Shown: piece after piece, positions 46,480 to 57,646 of the stretch | Layout of the letters: every line of letters starts with the position of its first letter | Position numbering within the stretch: position 1 is the stretch's first letter | Notes under the pieces: generated by a model | Databases searched by the model: none | What the model was told of the DNA's origin: nothing | Seen by the model: the letters and a program-made list of their open reading frames with translations, nothing else | Assembly: GCA_029215795.1 (NCBI GenBank) | Contig: JARDYH010000005.1 | Span: 18,136,001-18,200,000, forward strand | Length of the DNA stretch: 64,000 bases | Source of the DNA: Anniella stebbinsi | Lineage: Eukaryota > Chordata > Lepidosauria > Squamata > Anniellidae | Direction of reading: 5' to 3' | Translations under genes and position numbers: made by a program

Positions 46480-46959
46480 TCTGGCCCTTTAAGCTCGCAT
46501 GGGGCCGCTCTTCTAAGTTGTGTAATTACGCAGCGGAGTTTGCCTTGGAGCTGGGCCAAAGGCTGCAGCTGGAGAAGCAGCCACTTAACTCCAGGCTGCT
46601 GTTGTTCTTGTTCTGGGGAGGCGGTTTTCCCCCTTTCTTTTTAATCGTGGGATCACTGGCCGTTTCTGCAAACACAGCTCTGCTCTGAGGAAAGAAGATA
46701 TAGGTTTGGGGAGAACACGGTGGGAGGGGATGCGGCGGAGGTGTGGGCAGGAGGGCAGGGGAGCAAGTAGGTTGAGTCTCCATCCATGGGACAGCCGGTA
46801 CCGCCAGCTCCCTTGACGTTGCTGCTGGTGCCTCTTCTGAGAGGCTCCCTGTTGGAAGGAGAGAAAGCACACCCCTGTTCATCATAAGACTGCTCTCTGG
46901 ATTGTGGGCAGATAGAAGAACTGCAGCCGGCCAGGCGTAGGATTGACATCTTCAAACAG
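46480..46959 (+). other. Unique GC-rich island in intron 3, possible internal exon or enhancer
   Basis: Amid the repeats of intron 3, this stretch is non-repetitive and GC-rich. It ends ttcaaacag followed by a donor-like gtgggt. The frame that would join exon 4 in phase 0 is open from 46888 but has no ATG, so if transcribed it would most likely be untranslated. It may also be a regulatory element or nothing. Confidence 0.22.
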
Positions 46960-47012
46960 GTGGGTAGGGAGAGGATGGTGTTCTTTAGGGAGGGTCGTTA
47001 AACTGATCTTTA

Positions 47013-47215
47013 GTAGGGGACTGTAGCTCAGTGGTAGAACAGGTGCTTTGCATGCAGAAGGTCCCAGGTTCAATCCCTGGCATCTCCAAGTAGGGCTAGG
47101 AAAGAATCCTGCCTGAAATCCTGGGAAGCCGCTGCCGATCAGTATTGATTATACCAGGCTAGATGGACAAAAGGTCTGACTCTGTGGAAGGCAGCTTTCT
47201 ATGTTCCTATGTTCT
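47013..47215 (+). repeat. tRNA-derived SINE, type A, well preserved
   Basis: ggggactgtagctcagtgg (A box), ggtcccaggttcaatccc (B box), a body with cctgcctgaaatcctgggaa and an end at tttctatgttcctatgtt. It is the best type A copy. Confidence 0.9.
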
Positions 47216-47290
47216 AGCAGAGGTGTGTGTTCTTCCCTCTCCACAAGGGGGCAGCAGGCCCTGGGAGGAAGGCCAGCCAGTGGAAACTGG

Positions 47291-47636
47291 GGTCCCCTCT
47301 ACAAGATTTCACTTTGATGCCCGGTTGCCTGATTATGCGCATATACGGATAAGCGCATTTACTCCTAATACCTATTCACGAGAGGCGGAGAAGCGCATTA
47401 CGGGCTGTATGAAACATGCTTTAAAGTTGTTGAGATGCAGAGAATCACATGTTTACATGGCCATAAGGCGCTTTAACTCCCGCGGTAAATTTTAAGTCAC
47501 TATTTAACGCGCATTCGATAATGCGAATAATCAGAGGTAAAAAGTGCCTCAACCCCCGATTTGCACTCCACTCTTGTAGAGGTAAAATCTGTAATGCACC
47601 TTGAAAGAGCTTTAAATCGCTCTTGTAGAGGCACCC
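47291..47636. mobile_element. 346-bp deletion derivative of the 57647 element
   Basis: It has ggtcccctctacaagat and the inverse end atcgctcttgtagaggcaccc, with TGG on both sides as a 3-base duplication. About 180 bases of the left and 170 of the right end match the 1.08-kb element at 57647. Confidence 0.88.
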
Positions 47637-47679
47637 TGGGCAATGAAGAGGGACAAACAAATGAATGGGCTGTTTTTTA

Positions 47680-47979
47680 GGGTGACCATATGGAAAGGAG
47701 GACAGGGCTCCAGTGTCTTGAACAATTGCATAAGAAAGGGAATTTCAGCAAGTTGTCATTTGGATGCATGCAGCACGTGGTGAAATTCCCTCTTCATCAC
47801 AACAGTTAAAGCTGGTCACCTTACAAAAGAAGGCAGGGCTCCTGCAGCTTTAACAGTTGTGATGAAGGAGGGATTTCACTAGGTGCTGCATGCATACAAA
47901 TGACAACTTGCTGCAATTCCCTTTCCTATGCAACTGTTAAAGATACAGGAGCCCTGTTCTCCTTCCCATATGGTCACCC
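47680..47979. mobile_element. 'gggtgaccata' MITE
   Basis: Inverted ends gggtgaccatatggaaagg and cccatatggtcaccc, flanked by TA. It is only 44 bases from the previous element. Confidence 0.88.
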
Positions 47980-48064
47980 TACTGTTTGTATTCATCATGT
48001 ATTCATGTATTCAGTTATATATAAAAATAGGTTTATTTGCCATGATAGTTTAATTATGATGCAA

Positions 48065-48290
48065 GGGCAGAGTATTATTATTATTATTATTAGCATTGTT
48101 ATCATCATCATCATTGTCATTATTCATTTATTGCATTTGTATCCTACCTTTCCTTCAAGGAGATTAAGGTAGCATGCATGGTCCTCCCACTCACCCACTT
48201 CCATTTCATACTCATAACAGCCCTGTGAGGAAGCTTAGGTTGAAAAGGAGTCTAGCCCAAAGTTTCTCAGTGGCCATTTCTGTTTCTGTA
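48065..48290 (-). repeat. (ATT/ATC)n tract and degraded type B SINE, reverse
   Basis: attattattatta and atcatcatcattgtc precede ttgcatttgtatcctacctttcc, then cataacagccctgtgagg and agcccaaagtttctcag, the reversed SINE body. Confidence 0.65.
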
Positions 48291-48324
48291 AACAAACTCC
48301 AGTTGGCGTAATCAGAGGTTTGGC

Positions 48325-48605
48325 AGTGTGACATGCGAAGCCTGACCACACGGCTGTTTAGGGGCTAAACAACTCAGTGCTTAACCTATGGTTTGTTTTT
48401 GGGTTAACCGCTGAATTGTTTAGCCCCTGAACAACCCATCGGTCCAGGTTTGTACATCATACTACCAACTTCCAGTCGCAACAGTCGGAGGTTGATTACA
48501 GGAAATGGAAACGGTTTGCACATGGCCCACATCTTGGTAAAGTGTGGGCTAATTAACCCATGATAAGTCACTGTGATGTGCGAACAGCCCTAAACTACCC
48601 AAGGT
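48325..48605. mobile_element. MITE relic with 'taaacaactcag' arms
   Basis: gctgtttaggggctaaacaac faces accgctgaattgtttagcccc. It belongs with the 'gttaacc/ggttaac' fold-back group. Confidence 0.6.
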
Positions 48606-49009
48606 TCGCCTATGTCGTATGATGTAACTCTTCCCTGGCTTGTCCAGAATGATTTGTGCTCCAGTCTCCTCGCCACAATTCCTTTAAATCTCTCTCTCTC
48701 TCTCTGTCCTAAGCCTTTGACTGATTTGAGGCCATCCAGTTGATGCATCAGGGACAGCCGCAAACTCAAGAGTCAGAACACCAGTGTGGTGTTGTGCCCA
48801 GTACAAATCCTTTTGAGGTGATTTGGGAGATGGACTTTCCTCACAAAGACTGATCAGTGTACTTGGAAGTAGGGTGGATTTTCTCCCTTCCCTAAGTCAC
48901 ATGGCCTAGTGACTCTGTCACTTTTTGTAGCATGTAGATTGGCTTGCTTCCACAAGTCATCTGGAAATGCTTTGCTCTGCAAACACACAGAAGTGTGTCA
49001 TTGGGGGCT
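48606..49009. other. No recognisable gene; (TC)n tract
   Basis: A (TC)n run at 48690-48706; nothing else recognised. Confidence 0.45.
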
Positions 49010-49265
49010 GTCTTGATGTCATCTTTGCCCTCGGGTGGTTCCAAATCCTTGCTTCAGTTAGATGACGCAGCCACAGATTCGAAGCCACCCTGGGGCAAAG
49101 AGGTGAAGATGCACGGCTGAAAAGTTGGGGACTTACCTCAACTTTTCCAGCCAGAGCAAGGTCAGCCGGGCTCTTCCACTGATCTGTCCTTGCTCAGAGC
49201 CATTCCGGGGGCGTCCCAGAAGCCACAGGAGAGTGAGGGGCAGGCACAGCGAGCCTAATGGCCAC
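49010..49265 (+). repeat. R1 element copy
   Basis: gatgacgcagccacagattcgaagccaccctggggcaaag matches the R1 copy at 53820-53870; the rest follows the same order. Confidence 0.65.
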
Positions 49266-50795
49266 CAGAAGGACCGCACTGCCTCCCCTCATTAAGACAA
49301 TTTGCTGCCAAATTGCCCCCAATCCACCCCATCCAGCATTCCGTCTCTGTCTAACAACCAGCCAAAGCCTCTGGGCTGGGAGTGTGGGGACTACATTTTT
49401 TAATGTTTCCCTATGTAATCAAACAAAACTCCCTGCTAGTAGAAAACTAGCACATAAGGGAGTCAGGATCTACCTAAGCCTTCTCCTTACTGTGCTAATT
49501 TTCTACTTGTGGGAGATGGTTGCTGTATAATTAAACTTAAAATAATTATATCTGAAGATCCAGGCAGGTTGGTATGAGTGCCGGTAGCCCTTTAAATAAC
49601 CTGATCCCAAACTGTTTAGGGCAGAGGTGCACAACCCATGGGCTGTACATGGCCCTTGGCTGCTCCTGTTGCAGCCCACAAATCCAGCATCATCCCACGC
49701 TACCCAGCTGATCCACCCACCAATTTCTCCCCCAGGCTCCACCATCTCTGCTGGCAGGGAAAAGCTGCTCTTTCCAATCAGCAGCTGAGTAGAGATGAGA
49801 GCTTTTCTCTGCCACATGGCGGGGGGGATCCTGGGGTGGAACTTGCTGAGTTATTCAGTGCTGCTTACTTCTGAGTAGACATGCAGCGCCTTGGCATTTG
49901 GGATACTGTTTGAAAGTGCTGCTGAGCAATTCAGCCTGGCTTACTTATGAATAGAAAAAGGTCCTCCACTTTGATGATGGCAGTGGAGAAATGACATGCC
50001 GTGCTGGTGGCATCATGCATATGTGCACGCATGTGCGCCCCCTCCCAGTGCCCCAGCAAATACTGGATGTGACCTTCAGGGCAAAAAGGTTATGGACCCC
50101 GGTTTAAGAATTTAACGGTCAATCGCAGACCTTTACATTGAGCCTTTTAAAAGATGGGAATTGAAGTATTCAAAAACTTTATCCCCCGACTTGCTGCCTG
50201 GAATGGTGCAGTCCGCTTTACCACCTCATCCTTCTGCATATGGAGATCTCTCCCAAAAGACGACAAGAGGGGTTGCGATCTGGCTCTGTGCTTTCCTGTC
50301 TCCATCTGTGGCGTGTAGAAGGAGGGGAATAGGAAGCCCCCTCTTTGCACTCAGAGGCATTGCCTGTCCTAGCGCTTTGCAGATGCAACATGCCGTAAAA
50401 CAGCGATGTCTTTCCTTTGTTTTAAAAAGCAGCCCAGCCAATCAGGCAGCGAGGCCCACGAGCTGCATAGTTGGCCTGTTAAGCTATGCAGACGATTTGC
50501 TTTCTCCTAGAGTTTCCCACATCCTGGCGACCTCCTCTCTTGTCCCATGGGCTGGTCCAGATGTTTTCCCAGGCCAGGGCTTGCTGGACGGATGAAACAG
50601 GGGGGCTGGGAGGAGGAAGAGGCGGCAGCAGCAGCAGCAATAAGCTTCCTCCAGAGCATCATTTGTGATACATGCACTCCTCATCCCAATTTTTTCCCAC
50701 AGCTGAAGGAGAACATGGGGGGGGGGTGTTATTTGGGTGAGTGTATGTGTAATGTGGGGTGGAGATGAGATGATGTGAAATATGCCAGTGGAGGG
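49266..50795. other. No recognisable gene
   Basis: Open frames here (up to 144 codons at 50161) have no family match. A (CAG)n stretch lies at 50627-50640 and a G8 tract at 50718-50727. Confidence 0.4.
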
Positions 50796-51000
50796 AAGAG
50801 AGCGTGCAGCTCAGAGATGGAGTCCCTGCTTGGCATGCAGAAGCTCCCAGATTCAATCCCCAGCATCTCCAGGTGGGGCCAGGAAAGAATCCTCCCTGAA
50901 ACCCCGGAGAGCTGCTTCCAGTCAGTGTTGGCAATACTGAACTGGATGGACCAGCGGTCTGACCCAGTAAAAGGCAGATTCTTACGTTCCTTTGCGAACC
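50796..51000 (+). repeat. tRNA-derived SINE, type A
   Basis: gcgtgcagctcagagatgg (A box, diverged), cccagattcaatccc (B box) and the body ccctgaaaccccggagagctgc. Confidence 0.85.
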
Positions 51001-51067
51001 ACAGAACAGAAGACTCTTGTACCTTTGTGGGAAATAGGAAAGGATTGAGGATAAGTATATAGAATCA

Positions 51068-51182
51068 GAGATGGGGAACGCCTCGCCCTTCAGATGTTGT
51101 TGGATTGCAGTTCCCAGCTTCCCTCACCACTGGCTATGCTGGCTGGGGCTGATGGGAGTTTTATATCTGGAGGCCCGTAAGT
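51068..51182. repeat. Palindromic MITE, 'acaactcccatcag' family
   Basis: cagatgttgttggattgcagttcccagc then ctggggctgatgggagtttt. Confidence 0.68.
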
Positions 51183-51427
51183 CATGGATCGATTGCCCTG
51201 AGATCTTTTCAGCTGTGTGATCAGCTATCTTAATTCCACTGCCCTAATCATTCGGAAAACAATGCCCATGCCTTTGGAACTGCAGTCCCGAGGCTGCAAT
51301 TGTATGCATGCAGATTTGGCAATAGGTCCCTCCATAGCCATTAACCCGCAAAAGTTTGTACTAGCCTGCCCTGCCCGCTCCTTTCTGTCTTAATCGGTTG
51401 TGGTTGGAAACAAAAACAAACTACTTA

Positions 51428-51674
51428 AAACAGGGGTGTTAAACCTCTTTCAGCCCGAGGGCTGGAATCAATTTTGGAGCAGCTCTTGGGGGACGCATTC
51501 CAGTGGCGAGGTGGGATGGAAAGTAAAAGGGGGTGGGGCCAGGGGCAAAAGGGGCAGGACCAAAATGCAAAAAGGGAAGAGGCAGCATGTTGTAGCTTAA
51601 AGCCCTTCTTGCCAGTAAGAAAGTCTTAGGAGAGGCATTTTAACCTTTTAGAATGGGGCAAAAATAGTGGAGAT

Positions 51675-51714
<40 letters not shown>

Positions 51715-51850
51715 CCACGGACGGCATGAAAAGAACCTCGGAAAGGTGAAAAGAACCTCATAGTGGGGAAAAGGGGATGTTCCACGGGAAGGGGAGGGGA
51801 CTGGAGAGGCCAGGATACGATTTATCCTGAGCCTTTGACAGCCCATCTAG
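51428..51850 (+). repeat. Family E repeat with a (CA)n inside
   Basis: ggggtgttaaacctctttcagcccgagg matches the 41065 copy. A 36-base (CA)n (51676-51711) interrupts it. Confidence 0.75.
51676..51711 (+). repeat. (CA)n microsatellite
   Basis: About 18 uninterrupted CA units. Confidence 0.97.
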
Positions 51851-51954
51851 TAAAAGATCGCCTCTGCCGCTCCTCCTGCCTTGCATTGGGTGACTGGAAG
51901 CCAACCAGTTTGGGGACTTCCCATCATCAAGTGCGCAATCAATAGAATTGCGCC

Positions 51955-52115
51955 CTAAGAGTGTTGTGGCACCTTAAAATCTAACAACTGTATTATGGAA
52001 GTTTATTTATTTATTTTATTTATTTATTACATATTTATACTGCCCAACAGCCAAAGTTCTCTCAGCACTTCACAATTACAACAATTAAAACCGCAATATA
52101 CAGAGGTCAGAATTT
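51955..52115. repeat. 'gtggcacctt' scrap followed by reverse L2 tail
   Basis: gtgttgtggcaccttaaaat (51961-51980) is a piece of the repeat at 19257. From 52005 the AAATA-type tract and tactgcccaacagcc are the inverse of the L2 3' end. Confidence 0.6.
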
Positions 52116-53125
52116 AAAACTTTTAATTTATTTTTTTATGTCATATAAAACCAGGAAAAGTTATAATCCAGGGAAGTCTTGTCTAAAAAGATGTGTTTTC
52201 AGGAGGCGTTTGAAAGATGTTATATTTTCCATTTCCCGAACCGAACCTCATTTCTACATGAGGCTTTTATCCCACACCTTTACTGGGGCTTCTGCTTCCA
52301 GATTCTTTGTGGGATTAAAATCACTCCTCTACATGTGTTTTTTCCCAAGGGGTGGGTGGGGTTCTTTCTGTGTTTTTATATGTTCTATTACCCAGCCACT
52401 AGGTGGTGCTGTGGTATAGTGGAATTGTGCAATTACACAGGGCTTCATAATGCCAGTCAGAAAAAAGCCACATTTTCATCCTTAAAATATACCCACCCAC
52501 CGCAATACTGGTTGCAAAGCACAGAAGAGGATGATGTTGTGTAAAGGACCTGCAAACTACCATGAGTGAGCAATCACGAGCTCACAGTAAAAGCCTTGTG
52601 TAGCAATACTCTATGTGGCAAAACCTTTCATGATCTGGAGGCCATTTCATTGGATGCATGAAGTGATAGCCACACCTGGCAGGTAAATATATTCAGGGGT
52701 ATGGCAGGGAAGGGGAACTGTAAGCAGTGCACTAGTGCTAATATTAGTTACTAGCATAAGGGACCTCTAGCACACCGCCAATAGTATTAGCTGATGCAAC
52801 AAGATTCCCTGGAAAAGGGAGAGGTCCCTTACGCTAATGCAATATAATTTACATTAGCACTAGAGTCACATTGAATATTGCCCAGCGGGTTCAAATGGTC
52901 ATGAAAATGCAGTCTGTGACCATTCAGACTGAGGTTTATATGTATGCAAAATAAGCACAGTGAACGTTAACATATTGTTGTAAATTATCATTTATGCTTA
53001 CATCCAGGCTTTTGCTTAATTGTCACAGATCGTATTTCTTGCATTTCATGACCATTTGAACCCAGTTTTTACAATTCCCTCCGCTCTGCGCCCATGTATG
53101 CATAAACCTTCCAACTGAGGATAAC
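52116..53125. other. No recognisable gene
   Basis: A 121-codon frame at 52179 shows no family resemblance. The rest is AT-rich intron sequence. Confidence 0.45.
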
Positions 53126-53129
53126 ATTT

Positions 53130-53220
53130 CCATCTGATGAAGTGGACTCTAGATTGCAAAAGCTTCTGCGACAATAAATCTGTTAGTCTTTAAGGTGCTA
53201 CAGGATTCATTGCTGTTTTA
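53130..53220 (+). repeat. Dispersed repeat ending 'taaggtgctacagg'
   Basis: catctgatgaagtggactctag, then gcttctgcgacaataaatctgttagtctttaagg, the forward counterpart of 19257-19385. Confidence 0.65.
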
Positions 53221-53770
53221 ACTATTATGGCTTTCCTTGAACTGATTCAAGTCATATATTATATTAGTTCTTTTCATTTTTCCCTTGTGACTTCACTTCC
53301 CATCAAAAATAGCATAAAGTATAATTTTAGAAAAACAGAGAGGAACAGGTTATGCGCCACTTACAGTTCCTCAGTCTCTGATTTTGAGCCCTCTACTCAG
53401 TATTTTTTACCCGCTTTACAGTACTGGAAGCAATAGATTCATCATGTAATAGAGCCTGCCTATAGGAAAGAGGGAGAGAGGAAGGTGATGACTAGCTTAA
53501 GAAGGAAGAGGCAACATGGATGAGGTGATGACCTTCCTCACAGGGTTGTTGGTAAGGTAAACCAAATAATAATTGCAAATTGAAAGTGTGATGTACATTA
53601 TTGCTACTTGTATGTGAATGCAAACTTAAGTAACCACATTGGCGAAAGACCATGTGCTCAGAGACAATCAGCCCACATGCATCAGTACAGTTTCAGGGTC
53701 TATCAATTTGTGGCTGATTTGATGTTCATTGGCTGGCCTCAGCTCAACACCTTTTTAAAATCGGAATAAT
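53221..53770. other. No recognisable gene
   Basis: AT-rich intron sequence with no clear element. Confidence 0.4.
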
Positions 53771-53772
53771 AG

Positions 53773-54440
53773 GGTACCTCTAGACGGTCACTTTCCATCT
53801 CAGTGACTTCGGAGTGGCAGCAGTTGGATTACATGACGCTGCCGCCAATCCGAAGCCATCTAGGGGCAAAGCCCCAAAGATCCACACTAAAAAAGTCGGG
53901 CATTTAGCCCGACATTTATAGCTTTGAGCAACGTGACGTGACAACGGCTTTTGCCATCTGTCGCTGTTGCTCTGGAGCTTCTGTGAGGCGTGCCCAGTCT
54001 ATGGCGATCACTGATTGGTCGCCATGGGCTGGGCAGGGAAGGGGATGAAACAGCAAGCCATAAGCTCGCTGCACCACCTCCGTGCCTCCTACCTCCCCCT
54101 CCATTCTAAAAACTAAAATAAAAAAAACTAACCACCGCATCGCCTACCTTCATTCTAAAAACTAAAATTTAAAAAACTAACCTCCGCGCCGCCGAACTTC
54201 CCCCCATTCTAAAAATTAAAAAAAAAAAAACCTCCGCACCTCCCCCCCATTAAAAAATTTTTTTTTTAAAAAAAAAACTTACCAGAGGGGAGCCGATGCT
54301 CCCAGCCAGCTGCTGCTGGGGAGGCGTGGCAGCGGCATGAAAAGCCACCTTGATGCTCCTTCCTGTGTAGATGGCCGGAAGAAGCGTCAATGCGGGCTGT
54401 GCTGCCTGCCGACGCCACGCCATCCCAGTGCCATGAAGAG
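53773..54440 (+). repeat. R1 element, fullest copy
   Basis: It runs from tacctctagacggtcac through a aaaagtcgggcatttagcccgac hairpin, a cactgattggtcgcc block, a set of tandem ctccg-c-gcc ... cattctaaaaactaaaat units (54075-54260), to tccttcctgtgtagatgg. It is GC-rich with many CpGs. Confidence 0.68.
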
Positions 54441-54841
54441 AAGCCCATAATAGTGTGTTGTTTCATAGGGCTGTTACGAACATGGATAGCCATATGATTC
54501 ACTCACGATTGCAGCGCCTCGTGGTTTTCATTGTGTTCAAACTGCAGGAGCGGCTGTTTTTCATATACATGTCTGTTTCTCTAATAAAAAAGAAGATGGT
54601 TCGGCGGGAAAAGATTAGAGTCACAGAAGAATGCGGGAAGCTTGGCCACAAAAATATGAACATTTCATGAGAATGCAGAGAAAATGTAGCGAAAATCCAT
54701 AACAGAAGTTCATATAATTTCTGGGATCAGGATTTGCAAATAACAGGACTGCAATACTTAACTCAGATTCCATTTTGAATGCAACCTGACCCTGGAACTG
54801 CTGAAACGGTGTATCATCTAAAGCCATGTAAATTAGCCTGG

Positions 54842-55060
54842 CAGATGTTTGACCTGGTTCACACCACATGATAAGCCACGGTGGGTTGCGAGCCATGTTT
54901 GCTTAACGTGGCTTGTTGTGTCATGCAAAGCTGGCGCAGTGACTCCGGCATGGTTTGTTAACCCACGACAAGCTATGCTGAGAACCCATGGCTTGTCGTA
55001 GTGTTGTTTGCTCTCAGCGTGGCTTGTTGTGTCATATGAACCTGGCTGAGTGGCTTGTCA
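54842..55060. mobile_element. MITE relic with 'gttcacaccacatgataagcc' arms
   Basis: cctggttcacaccacatg faces gtgtcatatgaacctgg. The inside is filled with ggcttgttgtgtcat and aagccacg blocks. Confidence 0.72.
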
Positions 55061-55204
55061 GAGAGGACTACCGAACTGCCCGGCAAGGTCGGCGAAAAAC
55101 CCAGCCACTCCTCGCAATCCTGCTAGTGCCTCACCACCTCCCTCCTGTCTTCTCCCTTGTGAGTGCCCTCCGCCAATACATTGCTAAGAAGTGACATTGG
55201 ATAG

Positions 55205-55700
55205 GTTCCCTGAGGGCTACACCCCATTCCCCGGACTGCTGATAGGTTGGTGGTTTCCTGGCTTTTGCGCAGTTTCCACCCATTCTAAAAGGTTGAAATG
55301 CCTCTCCTAAGGCTAAGTTAGTGGCAGTAACAGTTTCAAATGAAAATATTATTTATTTCATTTCATTTCCATCCTGCCTTTTTTTCCTCCTTAAGGAACC
55401 CAAGGCGCCGTACTTAAACCTCCTCCTCTCCATTTTATCCTCACAACAACAACCCTGTGAGGTAGGTTGGGCTGAGAGTCTGTGACTGGCCCAAAGTCAC
55501 CTATGGCCAAGTGGGGACTAGAACCCAGATCTTCCGACTCCCAGTCCAACACTCTAGCCACTACACCACGCTGGCTCATATTTGTGGTATTTTGGCCCTG
55601 TCCCCTTTGGCCCCCCCCCCTCACTGTAATGCGGCCCTCAGGAGCTTCTCTAAAATAGAATTTGGCCCTCAGGCCGAAAGAAATCCGACAGCCTGCTCTG
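55205..55700 (-). repeat. Family E repeat, reverse, split by a SINE
   Basis: The right half (55590-55700) has gagcttctctaaaatagaatttggccctcaggcc and the left half (55205-55340) has ggttgaaatgcctctcctaaggc. A type B SINE separates them. Confidence 0.72.
55345..55582 (-). repeat. tRNA-derived SINE, type B, inserted in family E
   Basis: From atttatttcatttcatttcc (tail) to ctagccactacaccacgctggct (A box inverse). Confidence 0.83.
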
Positions 55701-56105
55701 GACGGATAGGGAGAAAGGGTGGGGACCTTCCCTATGCTAGAAAAGGCATTCGTTCAAAGGCAAGAGCTGGCAGGATAAAAGGCCCAATAATTTGACAATC
55801 CCCATTAGGCGCCTTGTGGGTAAGAATCATAATCTGGTAGATTAAACTGTCCCTCTAGGGCTTTAGAAAAGAAGGCACCCACTCCGCTATTTGGTCGGCT
55901 GTTGTTTTTTAATTAGAGAATGGGGTAAGAAAGGCACACCCTGTGCCACAGCCCAGCAGGCATCTCTTTTGACAGGGCCTGCTTCCCTAATTGTATCCTC
56001 GCTCACGCACCGTGTAGTTTGAAATGTGTTGATAGCTGGTTTTGGCGAGGGCTTGTGACCTGCCAATTTGCACTCCGGCTTTCTTGTTTCCACCACTCTC
56101 TCCTT
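55701..56105. other. No recognisable gene
   Basis: Unique-looking intron sequence. Confidence 0.4.
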
Positions 56106-56109
56106 CATT

Positions 56110-56458
56110 ACCCAGTAACAGTGCCGGCTCGAGGTTTTTGAGGGCTCTTGGGCAGAACACCTTCAGTGGGCTCCCTCCCTCAGCGAGACTACCTCAGCAC
56201 GTCTACCTTCTCACCACCACTTTGCCAGCTGCTCCTGCTCATTTTTCTTGTCACTGCTGCCAATGAGCATGCAGGCAGTGGCTGTTTCTCCTCCCCACCG
56301 CCACTCTTGTCTGGGCCAGAGCCAAAGGCAGGTGAACAAGCAGGTTGCCATGGGGTAGAGGAGGAGCAACCCCAGGGGGCTCATGCCAGTGGGCCCCTGC
56401 TATGGTGTGGGCCCTTGGCAGGTGCCCAACGATGCCTACCCTTGACACCAGCCCTGCC
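56110..56458 (-). repeat. Family F repeat, reverse, full length
   Basis: agtgccggctcgaggttttt and gcctacccttgacaccagccctg are the inverse of the ends of the copy at 45036. Confidence 0.75.
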
Positions 56459-56884
56459 CAGCAAAAGGGAGTGGAGGGGAGCTGCTGTTCCTCTCAACTA
56501 CAGCCTCCCTGGCAAAACCACATCCTTTCATTCAACTTTGCCGCTTTCCAAACATGAAAAACATAGAGCCATTGGGACAATGTATTAAAAAAAGGAAGAA
56601 AGAAAGAACCCATGCCATGCTGGCTCTCCCAGCATTTAGCAGACATGAGTAAGGGACACTGTTCTGTAGACTTGTAACACTTTGCACCACAGTTGAGGAT
56701 CACTGTCGGTTCTCACAACCCAGGATGGAATTGCTGAAGACTCTTCTCCGTTTACTTTTTGTTTAAACTGAAATAGCCTGAATGGCAATGGTGTGTGAAA
56801 TAAAGTGTGTTAATAAATTGACCATAACAGTTAGTTAAACAAAAGCACACACACACCACAAGAAAGTGTAATAGAATGTTTAAA

Positions 56885-57165
56885 GTCAGGACCGGCCCTA
56901 TCATTAGGCAGGGTGAGGCAGTTGCCTTAGGCAGCAGATGCTGGGAGACCACAGCAAGGTGTTAGAGGAGAGGGTTTATATGCCAGATGACCAGTTTTGC
57001 ACTCCCTAAAATAGCCTGATGCCCTCAGGAGTGGGGGAGGATGTTGTTCCATCACCAGCGTGGAAGATTCAACTGCCAATCTAGTTTGCTTTTGTACATG
57101 GAATGGGAGGGGTGCCATTTTGTGTTCATCTCAGGCTGCAAAATGTCTTGAGCCAGCCCAATTTA
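56885..57165 (+). repeat. 'ggccggccct' repeat, copy 3
   Basis: aggaccggccctatcattaggcag to ctcaggctgcaaaatgtcttgagccagccc. Confidence 0.78.
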
Positions 57166-57282
57166 AAGTGGTTGAACTTGGCCCAGAATAGTTGTAGCTC
57201 AAAGACATTATACGGATCGGCCAATACGGAGAGTCATGAAAGGGCAGCAGCAATGTGCTGGCGTTTTATGTTAATGTGTATG

Positions 57283-57388
57283 CCAGCCTTCCCTAAACTG
57301 GCGCCCTCTCTATAACCAGTGGTCAGGAATGCTTGGAGTTATAGTCTAAAACATCTGGAAGGTACCAGGTTTGGAGAAGGCTGGTGTA
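57283..57388. repeat. Palindromic MITE, 'acaactcccatcag' family
   Basis: agccttccctaaactggcgccctc faces aaggtaccaggtttggagaaggct. Confidence 0.72.
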
Positions 57389-57646
57389 TGGATTTAAATT
57401 CATATGCGCTAGAATCAAGCTGCATCCATCAACTGCTCAGACCAAGGGGAGGGGCCTGAAAACTGATGAGTTGCACCACTGAGCAAAAATGGAGGGGTGC
57501 AAGTCATGATTTTCATTCCTCAGGAAAAGCACCCCTCCACATTGATGGTTTTGGTGTCTCTCCCCAACACCCACTCCAAATAAGGACAATGCTTCCTGAC
57601 CTCATTCTGTACTTGATTGTGTGACACCATGATGTCAGCACACTTA

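Noticed and set aside
47013..47090. tRNA-like sequence with A and B boxes
   Set aside because: The boxes are followed by a SINE body and the same head occurs in other copies, so it is a SINE head and not a tRNA gene.
50161..50595. 144-codon open frame
   Set aside because: No domain, no splice context in the tensin gene, no family resemblance.
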